The position numbers were made by a program, and so were the translations under genes. Below are positions 1 to 12,100 of a DNA stretch of 64,000 nucleotides, in pieces. The first letter of the stretch is position 1; each line of letters begins with the position of its first letter. Source of the stretch: Mansonella perstans (lineage: Eukaryota > Nematoda > Chromadorea > Rhabditida > Onchocercidae); contig JBAMDO010000009.1 of assembly GCA_037074765.1 (NCBI GenBank), forward strand, positions 186,001 through 250,000. Direction: 5' to 3'. The notes under the pieces are model-generated. The model made no database searches and was not told where the DNA came from. It worked only from the letters and a program-made list of their open reading frames with translations.

Positions 1-599
1 AACATTGTTCCCTTCGATTTTCTCAATCCTTTCATTTATGCCTCATCAGGTAGGCCAGTAGAATTTCGAATTTCCTGCATCAAGGAAAGGAAGTTTCCAA
101 ACTTTGAGAAATTTTAGTGCAGAATCGTATTTACGTAGATCGATAATAATAATTACTTCATTCAAGGAAAAGACGGCATCATTTCCAGCAACTCTCAATG
201 CGGATATCAGAAATGATTTCTCCCAAAAGTCTCCAGTGAAAAATGAAAGATCATCGCAACGAAGTCTGCAGTTAAAGCCTCCTTCCAAAAAGGTTATGAT
301 TACTTTAAACTTATTTTTCGTCATGCTGGAAAAAAATCCAGTCAGAACAATAAATGTTATTAGATATGGAACAAGTGATAAGCAGTTGTCACTTACTCTC
401 CTTCAAACTTTAGAGCAAATTCTTGTTATCAGTTAAATCAACAACATTCTATCGAAGTTCGAATAGTTTGTTTAATTTGATGCAGAGAGTGTTGTGATGT
501 TTGTAAGGTTTCAGTATGTTCTTATAACTTAATCCGATTAGCATGAAAAAGTGCATAGATCATACTTGGCGTTTTGAAGTATTCACTTTGTGTTTTTAG
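1..599. other. Region upstream of NDUFAF6 exons, no exon assigned
   Basis: About 600 bases before the first recognisable NDUFAF6 exon. Open frames of about 90-110 codons run on both strands here (minus 46-324, plus 104-436), but neither resembles a family I know and they overlap each other. The missing mitochondrial presequence exon of NDUFAF6 should lie here or further left. I could not place it with a matching splice donor. Confidence 0.4.
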
Positions 600-2090
600 A
601 TAATACACGATGCTCTTCATCAGTGTTTACAAATAACTCGTGAACGAGATTATACAAACTACGTTGGCGGATTAGTAATGCCACTAGAAATTCGACCTGC
701 TTTGTTCACCGTAAACCTTTTGCTTCTTTATAATTTTGTTGTCAGTGACTTAATTAAAGCAATGAATTTTTATAGTGTAACTTGTGAAAGTATCATTTCT
801 GATTTTCAGTTGCTTGCTTTTAACGTAGAATTAGCCACTATTCGAGATCAAGTTGCTCGTAATTCGGGAGTTTCCGGAATATATCGTTTGCAATTCTGGA
901 AGGATACTTTAGATGTTTTATATGGTCAGGCGAAGGGACCACTGCCTCGGTAATTTGTCTTTTTCTGAACTTCAGTTTGGATGTGTATTTCTTGAATTTA
1001 ATTTTCTGATAACTACGTTCGGTAATCTAACAAATTTGTAGGCAACCGGTTGCGATAGCCTTAAGTCTTTTTGGGCATCGTTTTGATGAGCGTTTGCTGA
1101 GAAATTTGATTACTGCAAGACAAAGAACGTTGGGTGATCGTCCGTTTGAATCTGTTAGCGAGGTCAAAAAATATGGCATCGAAACTACAGGTTCTATAAC
1201 TCAACTAGTGATGCACCTACTATCCGACTCTCATGAAGCTAATGATGTGCGCCTTCCTGAACAAGCAATCCAAGCAGTGGAGTCAATGTCATATGCTGTT
1301 TCAGTCATCACTTTGATCAGGTACTATATCTAGTGGAGATCTAGTGGAGGTACTGTATCTGGCTTTAAATTTTTATTTTCCAGTTTCAAGTTTTGATTTT
1401 TGGAACATTCTGAGCAATCTTTAAATTTTTTTTTGAATTTTAAATAGATCGACGATGCCGTTGTTGTCAAGAGGGATCTTCCTACTTCCTAATGATCTGA
1501 TGCAGAAATATCAGTTAAGTGCGGATGATATATTGGGGAATAAAAAGCAGAATTCACTGCGTGATTTAGTCAAAGAGCTTACCGATGTTAGTTTCTTGAA
1601 ATTTCATTAAATTTCGTGTCGTGATTTTCGGATACATTGAGGAAAATCATGTAATCCTTTATGGAACGTTTTGAATATAGCTTTGAAATACCACAAATAA
1701 GAATCCTGATAATTACGGCTTTTTCTCTTTGAAATTCTTTTGGGTGAACATTTCTTTATTGATGTCGTCAAATTATTTCAAAGAATTCCATTAATTAATT
1801 AGTTAATCTATCGTTTTTGACAAGACTCACTGAGCTGGTTGTATTTTATGGATACCTTCCATTATTTGAGTTTAAAGATAGCAGAGGAAGATCTTCGGAA
1901 AAGCCGGCAATATCGTAAAAGCATTGAACCAAACTTACGACTGGCGCTCATGGCAAGCGGTGCAACGTTGGATCATTTGGTGAAAACACTTCGTGACAGC
2001 GACTATAATTTAATGAATGCACGACTTCAGCGTGGGTATGATCTGCTTGCATGGCGTTTTTGGTGGCGTAAGTTTCTCGGTCGTTACTGA
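600..2090 (+). CDS. NDUFAF6: NADH dehydrogenase complex I assembly factor 6 (5' partial)
   Basis: Mitochondrial complex I assembly factor with a squalene/phytoene-synthase fold. Five exons join in one frame: 600-710, 810-949, 1042-1320, 1448-1586, 1878-2090, giving 293 codons plus stop TGA at 2088-2090. All four introns are GT-AG. Family landmarks in order: RERDYTNYVGGLVMP near the start, AFNVELATIRDQV, LQFWKDTLDVLYG, QPVAIALSLFG, the MPLLSRGIFLLPNDL segment and a C-terminal WRFWWRKFLGRY. These follow the animal NDUFAF6 order, as I recall it. The human protein is about 333 aa, so roughly 40 N-terminal residues including the targeting peptide are missing; exon 600 opens in phase 0, so an upstream exon is expected. 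Enzymatic activity is not established for this family. An AATAAA-like sequence lies near 2354. Confidence 0.88.
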
Positions 2091-3730
2091 CGCTGAGGTT
2101 AGAAGCAATAAGACTTCATTCATTGCAGTTGGATAGTGCTCAGGCTCACTATCATAATGCATCATTCGTTTTTTTTTCAGAATTTCCAATACATTGTTTT
2201 TTGTCACTCCTCATTTTTCCTTTTATGCTATGTTTTTACTACTGTAATTCATTTTTAATCGTTTAAATTTTTTTGGATTTTTTTTAGAAGTTAATAATTT
2301 GAAATTCCTAAATCGTTCCAGCTTTTGTTGAAAAAAATAACATTTATTAGGAGAAATAAATGACTCTGGCAACTTCTGTTATTTTTTTTTCTGTTGGTAG
2401 ATGCTGTTTATGCTGTCATAGTAACAAGTAGTGGTTGTACTTATGGATTATGAAGTTTCCAGTAAAAATTGTCTCATGCATTAAAGAATAGAATCAATTT
2501 AGCCAATTGTTAAGCTGAAGACTGTTGAACATTATTGTTTAGCAAGGGCGTTTAGATTTTTCAAAAACTTTGCGATATATGCTTTCTATATTTCTTCGTG
2601 GTGAATTTTCCTAGTCAACTTTTTTTTTTCCGCTCTGCAATTTCATTATGTAGTTGGATCTGATCTATGCAGAAGATGCGAGTGAAGCAAAAGGGATAGA
2701 ATGAATGAAATATAAATTTCAAAGCAATATATATATATATGAAATTTTAAAAGTATATATTTCAAAAAGTAAAAATCTTAGTGATTATTATAGTTCCAAC
2801 CTCTTCGATTCATTGCATTGTGGTTTCTAGTTTTTTTGATTGTATTTTCTCTCATTTTATGGATGAATTTTGTAATTCAAGGTTTAAAATTTCCCTTACT
2901 ATTCCAAGATTGGTTTAACCAAAAAACGCAATGGCTAAATTACATGTACATTCCTCGACATCAAAATAATTTTAGTCAAGACATTAATGAAGCTTCTATG
3001 GAATGCTTTTATAAAATAAAAAGTTTTTATTGTAAAATTAGCAACTCGAATTTAACAATTGGTAATTAATGTTAAACTTTGCTAAGTAATAACTGAAAAT
3101 AATAAAATAAATAGTGGCAGAGTTTAAAAAAGCAATATTGATTGTAGATATCGGAGAAGTTCTTTCCGGAAGGATTCCATAATCAGTAGTTACGGAATGT
3201 TTGTTTGTTGAAGTGGCAGTCTAATAATGAGGATGGAGAACAATAAATGGATGAAGAAATTAGAAATTACTCGCTGCAAAATTTGTTTCTGCTTGCATTT
3301 ACTTAGCTATTGTACATTGCAAACAAAATTAAAATTATTTGTTTATTGGGAAAAAATTGAAATTTGATATAAATTTTTTTTGTTTGAAATTAAAACTGTA
3401 AATAATTGCTATTGTAAGACAAACATTTATGAATTATGACTGATTAAGTGACTAAAAATAAGCATTCTATTTTATCATATTCCAATATTCAGTAATAGCC
3501 AAGTTTTAACAAAATAAGTAAAATTTAGCAATTTATAATAAAATTTAACAGCTATGTTAAAATGCTTGATTTTATCGAAACGGAATTCGGCTTTTATGGA
3601 TGAAAATTAATTAAAAATATATTATGGATGTTTCAATTTTCAATAAACTACAAGCAATGCCGTGAAAACCAAAGTTGGAAGTATTTCGGGATATCAGTAG
3701 TGTTTTCTTTTGAAGCTCGACAATAATCTT
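2091..3730. other. Intergenic, AT-rich, no gene seen
   Basis: This holds the 3' flank of NDUFAF6 and AT-rich sequence with a short TA run near 2730. A plus open frame at 2818-3069 has low-complexity hydrophobic composition and no family resemblance. I see no coding exon pattern or RNA gene. Confidence 0.5.
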
Positions 3731-3921
3731 TCACCGGAAATCTTGTTACGACTTTTGCTCGGTTTAAATCACTGAGATTAAAGCCGTTTCCACCAAAGAA
3801 TCTTCACCTCGAAAGGTTTTAAAGTAGCAGTCTCGGCTTTTCTCGAAATGGCTCAGTCCCGACCAGCGACGGGCGGTGTGTACAGAGGGCAGGAACGTAA
3901 TCAACGTGAGCTGATGGCTCG
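3731..3921 (-). pseudogene. Fragment of nuclear 18S rRNA 3' end (relic)
   Basis: Read on the minus strand, this matches the last part of eukaryotic small-subunit rRNA in order: a TCAGCTCACGTTGATTACG segment, CCTGCCCTCTGTACACACC, the universal CCGCCCGTCGCTG block, GGGACTGAGCCATTTCGAG, and finally AAAAGTCGTAACAAG followed by a degraded TTTCCGG. The CTGAGCCATTTCGAGAAA stretch and the CGTTGATTACG segment are typical of nuclear 18S rather than bacterial 16S or mitochondrial SSU. Several universally conserved positions are altered (for example CAAGATTTCC instead of CAAGGTTTCC), and no 5' part of the gene or ITS follows. I call it a decayed isolated insertion of about 190 bp. Limits are approximate. 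Confidence 0.85.
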
Positions 3922-6160
3922 CTATGGCAATATTACAATTTTTATTGTAGTGGAGATTAAGGTATGACACAAAGTTCATTAGCTAGTTGTAATACGGAAA
4001 GAAGGAAGTTTGGTCAGATTGAAATGTTACGGTAAAAAAAATGATGGGTAGCAATTATTTTACTTTGCTTGAATCCTACAAATGGCACTAAAGACTAAAG
4101 AGCACGGATTGCATACCTCTGCCATCAAACATTGATGTTTCATTTATGAAAAATGTGGCTGAAAAAATACAATATGGTTAAAGGAACATCAAACTATGAA
4201 CGAAAAATTCCCGACTACTCTGTCATTTCGATCCAAAATCTTTGTCTTAATTCACACAATGTGTGTCCAATTCCTGCACGGTACAATTCCTCATGCTTAT
4301 GTTTAATAATAAATTAAGTAATATGGTTGTAATTTAGTAAATAAATAAGAAATTTACTTTGCATATTTAATTCTACATTTTCCAGTCTTCTTTGCTGTAA
4401 TGCTTGACTGAATACAGCGTTAACAAATCTTCGACAGTAAAGTTGTTTATTTGTAGTAGATGTTGTTGTTGTTTTATTGTTCGTATGTGTAATTTAAAGA
4501 TATCCGTTGTCTGAGTAGAAATGTTCTGCAGTTTTACTTCTATTAATCGCACTATTTCCACATCAAAACCTTATCAATATGCTAGAATTTGAACATAGGA
4601 CATTTGGATCAATGATACAATTCATAATCCAAATTAGCATTGTCTTTTAATCATATTTTGTTTAAAAAAGATGATTTTTATTTCAAACATTACTCATAAT
4701 TACAACTTGAGGAATCATTGAAATTATAAACAGTATGAAATAGAAAAAGAGAAATTATATTTCCACATGGCACTTTGTTATTTTAATAAATAAATTATGT
4801 ATACTGCATATAGAATTATCGGGAATGCTATACTTTGCTTCATTTGTTGGCGATAAAGATTATAATACCAGTAGTTAAGGAAAAGCAAAAAACACTCGAT
4901 AAGTCGCTACATTTACAAAGATTACACGCAAGCGAGAATGCAATGAAAATGAGAAGGCAAGAAATGTAGGAAATGATCAAGGTGAAGACGAAGAATCTTA
5001 AAGGCTATGAGATGTTCAAACATAAAAATTTATCCGAGTTCAAAGATAGTGGTTTGATCAACTCTGCTGTGATCAAGCAGGTAAGCTGATCCTTGGCATG
5101 GTCTTTCGACTTATCAAGCGCTTTTCATATTTGTAGACGTGATAAGTAACTTCATGGCACCACCAGCATTTCAACTTATATCATAGCCTTCCTTAATTTT
5201 ACTTTGCAAGGTCTTCATCATTCATCCAGATCAGACAAATTTTGAGAGATGGAAAATTTTAAAATTTCTACCTTTCACAATAAAAGTGATTGCTGATTCA
5301 AATTATGCTAAATTATAAATTTCAAATAATGGTAATAAAGTTTTTGAAAAATCGAAAATATATTTTTCTATAAACTGGGATTTTAACGTGGAAAAGTTGC
5401 AATATGCCTTAATTTGAAAATCTGCAACCTTCAAAATCTTCATTTCACATGAAATTTAAAAACTGTTATTACATAGGAGGTACAGGTATTTGTTAAATGC
5501 TTCATTTAAATTTTTAGCATTTTAACACATAAAAGTAGGAATGGATTTTTCCGAGGAAAATAAGTAATTAAGCAAGACGCAAAAAAATGCTGGGCAATTA
5601 AAATTTGTACTCTACAGATTTCGCTACGCCAAAAATTAAAATATTCGCATATTTCAAACATTCATTTAATTTCAAGAGCAAAAACTTGTTTACTTTTAGA
5701 AATGGGAAATTTTGTATTGTTTTAAAAATACAAATTTTAGGATTACAATGCAAATCCCTAGGATTCATCACAGTCTTGAAATTTTATTCTTCATGATATA
5801 TCAGACGAACGTAATTTTTCATTAAACACGGATAACATTAGTTTAGGAGATATCTTTGATGAGGCGAATTTTGAGGTAAAAAGTGTTTCAGTGGAAACAA
5901 AACTGAAAATAATAAACAATCCTGACACTTTTTGGTTGTGACATCTTTTTGTACTAATTTAGCACAGCTTCTTTTGCAATTATTTTAATGTTTTGTTATC
6001 ATTATATTTTAATCATTCTTATTATATCCTATTCTGTCTTATCTTATCTTGGCCAGTTTTTCTATTAGTTTTAAGCTGAATTATATTAATTTTTTTTTAA
6101 CTTATGTTTTCTCAATTGTTTCATGATTTGTTATTCCCCTTCTTTTTCTTAATCTGTTTG
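3922..6160. other. Intergenic, contains one exon-like relic
   Basis: Gene-free apart from the exon relic at 4872-5080. A minus open frame at 4373-4561 has protein-like composition but no recognisable family and no supporting splice structure. The sequence just below 6161 is the 3' flank of the CLC gene. Confidence 0.45.
4872..5080 (+). pseudogene. Exon-like coding relic with an in-frame stop, unidentified
   Basis: A CAG acceptor (4869-4871) is followed by a frame of 69 codons starting at 4874 and ending exactly at a strong donor, CAG|GTAAGC (5081). The frame is highly charged (Lys/Glu/Arg rich, with stretches such as LHLQRLHASENAMKMRRQEM and KNLKGYEMFKHKNLSEF) and looks like a helical domain. 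It is interrupted by a single TAG at 4967-4969. Base composition is clearly less AT-rich than the flanks. The likeliest reading is a duplicated exon that has lost function. Less likely is a real exon with a sequencing error, belonging to a gene whose other exons I do not see. I do not recognise the family. Confidence 0.45.
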
Positions 6161-9100
6161 TTATTCATTAGATGAAGTTTCACGATTAATTGCATTATGA
6201 GTATCCGATGTTTCAACATCAGAGTCTACACCGAATGCAATCTGATCTTCTAATGGTGTTTGAGTAGCAACTGTTGTCACCGTTCGTTGTTCAACGAAAT
6301 TATTTCGGAAAAATGGTGCTGTTACGGTACTTTTTCGCACCGAATAAGTTGGAATAGCACCACGACTATATATATTTGCAAGAGCATTACGCAGCTAAAA
6401 AAACCAAAAAAAAAAAAAATTGCAAGGAAGAAAGGTTTTTGTAGAAATAAATATTTGTAATCTTAAATTTTGCAAAGAATTTTTTCCAGATAAAAAGAGT
6501 CCTGCAAAAAGTCATTTCTATCGCTGAACAATTTTAGGAGAGCTAAAAATTTCGCTTGAAAAGTGATGTATAATAATAAAGTAGTGACAAACCTCTTTAA
6601 TCGAAACCACACCCATAAGCTCCCCCCGGTTCGTTATATATGCATGGTTAAGACCAAGTAATGAAAATAATGTATGCACCTAAAACAACAAATCCTTTTC
6701 TGCAAATAATGTTTTGTTGTAAGTGATTTCAAATTAAAATCAGCTATTTGGCCACAAATCACTCACATCACCACATCGTTAATTTCTCTTCAAAATTAAC
6801 AAGAGCAAATTTTAAAAAATTATCAGTAATCAGAATATTTGATCATTTTATATCTGAGCAAGAAAACTGAAAACGCATTTTCACTGATTTACTTATACTT
6901 ACACGATAGAGTGATGTACCAAGGACCAGTTGAAATGGTGCTGGATCGATGGCAATTTCATCCAAATGAATAGGATGCTGTAAAATGTGAGCCCGCTGTC
7001 GTACACTTAAATTTATCACCTAGAAGTGGTAAGGTAAATTTTGATAGATTATGCTATCGATTTTATGCTATCACATTTTAATAAGAAAACATTCGCAAGT
7101 GATAATTTTATAAATTGATGAAGACTGTCAATTTAATTTATTTTCAGTAGCGTAGTTGCATATTTCTACTATTTTTCACGCTTTCTTCCAACTTCAACAG
7201 AATTCAATTTATTCTAATCAATTTCATTCTTTTTTCCATTGGGTTTCTCAAATCAGTTTCAGTACTATTTATATTTAACAAATGACTAAAAGCAAAGATT
7301 TATATTTCAGTAAATAACACCTTACTTTTCTGGTCCTGAAGTTTTTATAAATTTACTTAGTAACGTATCCTAAATTAAATGAATTATTTCCTCCATTTAT
7401 ATACTTTCTTTTGGATTTTGTAAACTATCTAAAATTAAATTTTACTATTCTTCCTATCGCAATAAGTTTTAAAATTATTTCGTTGTACTTATAATCAGTC
7501 TGAATAGGAAGAAATGGATATATAATGATGCTCACGTGATGGTCAACATCTGCTTGACGTTGCAGTAACGGTGATAATAGACTATCTGAAATATGAAATG
7601 AAATGTGAATTATAAATTTTGGGAAAAAGTAATGTTTGATTTGTTGAAAATGAGATGAATGAGAACGAAAATTCATTAACATCTTTTTGCTATCAAAATA
7701 GACAAGATTACAGATGATTACAGATGACATTTGACCCATTTTTGAGCTAATCAAACTTTTCGTAAATTGTAATTACCTGCACTATGATCCTCATGGAGTG
7801 GACTACTAGCAAGCAATGTATTTCCACTAATATGCCGATCCGTTAATAAGCTATTAGCACTTAATCGGGAATTTCGTCGTATATGATTCAATATTTCAGA
7901 AGTACTAGTAATTCGCTTTCGCTCAATCATTGAGTCCGGGCCTAGTTTTTCGTACAACAAGTAATTCAGATATTTCCGTGCTACTGATCCAAGTAAAATT
8001 TTTGTTCCTAAAATAGCGTACTTCTCGAATTCTTTTTCAATTTAAAAGCATATTTTAAAGAAAATATTGCAGAGGAAAAATAATTACAGTAAAATTATAA
8101 ATTTATTGTAACTATTTTTACATTATAGAGAGTAAATAAATAGATTATCCCAAAAAATACTCATCTGGCAGAGAGAAATTATATTTATTGATTGTGCAGA
8201 AGATATAATTCACTAAATTCTTACATTGAAATTAATAAACAAAAATCATACTAATGGAATTTTTACAAGCGTGCCATATTTTCAATAAGATTCAAAAAGT
8301 TCATATAAAAGTTTTGCAGTGTTAAAGCAATCGACTAATGAAAACCTACTGGAATCAGTAACAAGCGGATATGATCGCAAATATGGTGTTGCTATTAAAA
8401 GTCCTCTAAGTTCACCATACGTAGTAGACCTTGTTATGCATACCACATCATGAATCATTATATTTTCAACTTTTAATTTATGAACACTAAAAAGTGATTA
8501 AGTGAACGTAAGTTTCAAAAGATCCAATGTATGTCTGCTTTACATTAACAGTCTAACATCATTTAGCAATTTCTTGTTTTAAAATAAAACTAGTCCTCTC
8601 TTTCTTCCATTTTTAAATCAGTTCTTTGAATATTCTCGAGGACATTCATTAATTTAAGATAATTTAAAAAAAAAATATCGACAAATCACAACGATAAATC
8701 ACAATTCACAATTCATTTTTCGTTCTTGTGATTATTTTGCAGTGCAAGTTGCGTTTTCCTGCTAATGTCAAAACAAATTACCTAATTCGAGACGGAGGCA
8801 AATCAGCTAAATGTGGCAAATTTTTAATTTCGATCATACTTTCATAAATCGATGGTTGTAAAAAGCTACTTATTGCGTTACCCAGCATTAGTGCAATCTG
8901 AAAAATATGAGGTAGCAAATCAATAAAAAATTTCTTTTAGTTTTTTTAACTGAAATTTTGAGATAAAATTTTAAATCTGAGGATGAATAGATGAATGAAT
9001 AAATTAGTTTCTTCTTTTTAAGTTCTATAAAATATATGATAATGATAAATACTTTATGAAGTTAACGAGAAATTCGCAAGTTACTATTATTATAATTATT

Positions 9101-12100
9101 ATTTTTAACTATATCGAAGCGAAAATTTATGAAAAATTGAAAATATATCATAGCGAATAGCAGACCAGTACTGGTAGTAAAGGTGAAAGTTGACCCGTTG
9201 TTTCGCATACAATAACGGCAATTGATAGTGAATGTGTCACTGATCCTGTATAAGCTGCTGCTCCTAAATAAGCAAAGAATTGGCTAGATTTTGAACAACA
9301 TTAATTTTGAGAAGTACTAAAAATTGTCACGTATTCTTTCGCATATGTTTTTTATGGGCCTATCAATTATTTTTAAATGATTAAAGACTGAATAGACATG
9401 AATCATTTCCTAACAATACATATCATTTATTACAATATCAGTAAATTGAATTTCCAAATCAAATTTAAATATAAAAAAGCTTAAATAGAGTACAAAATAA
9501 ATCATTTTTCTCATAACAAATATTTCTGAAAAAGAAAAGTGAAAAGAAGAACCAACCCACAACAGCATAAAGTCCGGGAAAGATTTGTGGGCCGTCAGGT
9601 CCGCGAAGTCCTTGAGGATATAATAGGGCCATTATTTCACCAATTAAGCGACCACCACATGCACCAATAACGAAAGAAGGGACAAAGATACCAGCTGGTA
9701 CCGCCAATGACACACATATTGCAACGAGGATAAACTGAATAGCTAAACAGCTTACAGCCAGTCCAGCAAGTTATCGTTTTTAAATTATTGTCAAGAATTA
9801 TTTTAGATTTTTTGAATTAATGAATGTTTTTTTTTTTTTTTTTTTTTTGTAACTTCTATGAAGATTTTTTAGTAGATTGAATTGTGAAAACTTTTTAATT
9901 GAAGTAATTCCAAATTTAAAAATTTCATCGAAAATTTAAATTAATACTTTTTTTCTTTCAGTTTTTTTGAGAACAAAACTGGTGAAGCAAGTAAAATGAG
10001 AAATGTTTGCCTTAATCGAGATAATTTGTAGGCTCAAAAGATCTGCATTACCATATAATTTTATATCGTTGCAATGCAAATGCAATGCAGGAATAAGGAA
10101 ATTTATTTAAAAAAATTTAGTAATAAAAGTGGGCAATAAAAAATGAAAAATCCTTTGATGAAAATTTTTGAACTACTTACTACTTATCATTATCGATTTA
10201 CTTTTCCTATAAATTACTTTCTTTTTCGTTGCTGAAAATCAAGTCCAAAAAAGTGCTATTTATTTGTTTTTCAAAAATTTTACTGTAAAAAAATATTAAA
10301 AAGTGACCTACATAAACACAGAAATAAATTGCCAAATTATTTAAGGCATTGAATTCATAATCTGTTCCAATCCAACGTTCCAATCGTTCTTTGGAACAAC
10401 CTTCTGCTGTTATATTCGACAATGTAAATGTGCAGTTTGCAATGAAATCTGCTAACGTTTCACGGAATGTAAACTAAAAGGAAAGGTGAAATTAAATCAA
10501 ATTGAAAAATATAACAAAAGAAATTCGACGTAAGCTATTACAGAACGCAAAAATTTCTGCAACATATGTAATTTATTTCCTATTATTATATTTATTCCAT
10601 GTAATGAAACTGTTTGTAATAGCACTCGATTCCAACATAGTTTTTAATAACCATAATTGTGTTATAGAATGATAATGTCAACTTAATATTGGATAATACC
10701 GCGTATATTCTTTGGAATAACCATTCAAATATGATTGTGGTTAAAAATGAACTGGGGAATTAATACTGCTTACTTTTCCAGCAAGGTATCGTCCGGTTCC
10801 ATCGGGAAATGTAATTATACCAACGATCACTGCCATGAAGAACGTAAAAAATAATGGGCTAGAAAGGATAAATCTTTTAAAGGAAATTTTGAAAAACGAA
10901 GTGAGATGAATGCAATTAGCAAAATGCCTCGCAATAATTCAGAAACAAGCATACTTCTTCCCAAAAATACGTAAATATAAGCGATTATTCGCTCTGAATA
11001 TAGCAATTCTTTTGTGTATAAATACGAACAATGCACCAAATAAACCCGAAAATACTCTAAAAAGAAAATATTACAGTTAAAATGAGCTTAAACTAAGAAT
11101 GAAAAACTTTTATTGAACAATTTTAACACATTGCCGATTTAATGTCATCCAAAAATCAGTGAAAAGATGTTATCTGAAGAGAAAAACTTAATTTAAATTT
11201 AAATCTCACACTGATTTCTGAATTTGATTCGTTTTAAATATCAACTTGAATAGGAATAAAATAAAACTGAGCAAATAAATGAACGGCTACCCAATAAGAG
11301 CGAATACTGGTAATTCTTCAACAACAAATACCGAGCTTGGGAAATAAGTTTGATAATATGCTGTTACAGTGCCTGCTGAAATATGAACTGTGTAAAATTT
11401 TAATCCAAACAAAGTTATATCGAAAACAAATTTGCATTGTAAGTCTCAAAATTTTCTCTTAAAAATTTCAAGATTTGATGGAAATTAAAAAGAACGATGA
11501 CAGCACAATTCTGTCCACATCAAATCCCATTACCAGTGGAAAATGACTGGAATGATTTTAAAAATATGTAAAAACGTGCAAAAATGTGAAGTCTCTTTGA
11601 AAATTATATTTTAGCATTTTGCACTGTTAAATTTTTCTTAAAAAAAGTACGTGCAAAACGTATTGCACAAATTTTGAAATTTTCAAAATTTATTTGTTAC
11701 ATAGTAACATTTATGGCATTAGATAAAACATGACGAAAATGCAAACCAATTTCTGGTGGTATGATAGCAGCATTAGCGAAGCGAAAAATAAGTGCGCTGC
11801 ATGTTGTTGCAAAAAAAGCACGCCAATAATTTCGAACAGCAAAAAATCTCGATGTTGATTCGATACCATATAAAACTGCTGTAAAATCATTCTGCTATAG
11901 ATTTGGTGAATTGAATATAACTTTCATCAAATATAATATTATTATCGATTTCTGACTTTTTTCTGATACAATGAAATATTTTGTATGTTTTTCATTTTTA
12001 TATAATTGAACTTCAAGTTTAAATCCAATGGAATTTAATTTTGGGTTCAGAAATGATTGAATTTAATTTCCGACTTACTTGATTGTGGTAATTATTTCTT

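Noticed and set aside
46..324. Minus-strand open frame of 92 codons near the left edge
   Set aside because: It overlaps an equally long plus frame, and neither shows family motifs or splice context. It may be an edge effect.
3731..3921. Possible Wolbachia or mitochondrial 16S piece
   Set aside because: The sequence next to the universal CCGCCCGTC block (CTGAGCCATTTCGAGAAA) is of nuclear 18S type and does not fit bacterial 16S.
4373..4561. Minus-strand open frame with protein-like composition
   Set aside because: No known motif, no splice partner and no promoter or poly(A) signal. It is short enough to occur by chance.
5083..5136. Short frame after the exon relic reading KLILGMVFRLIKRFSYL, like the end of a calponin-homology domain
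   Set aside because: It is in another frame from the relic, lies after a perfect donor, and nothing before it fits a CH domain. Probably coincidence.
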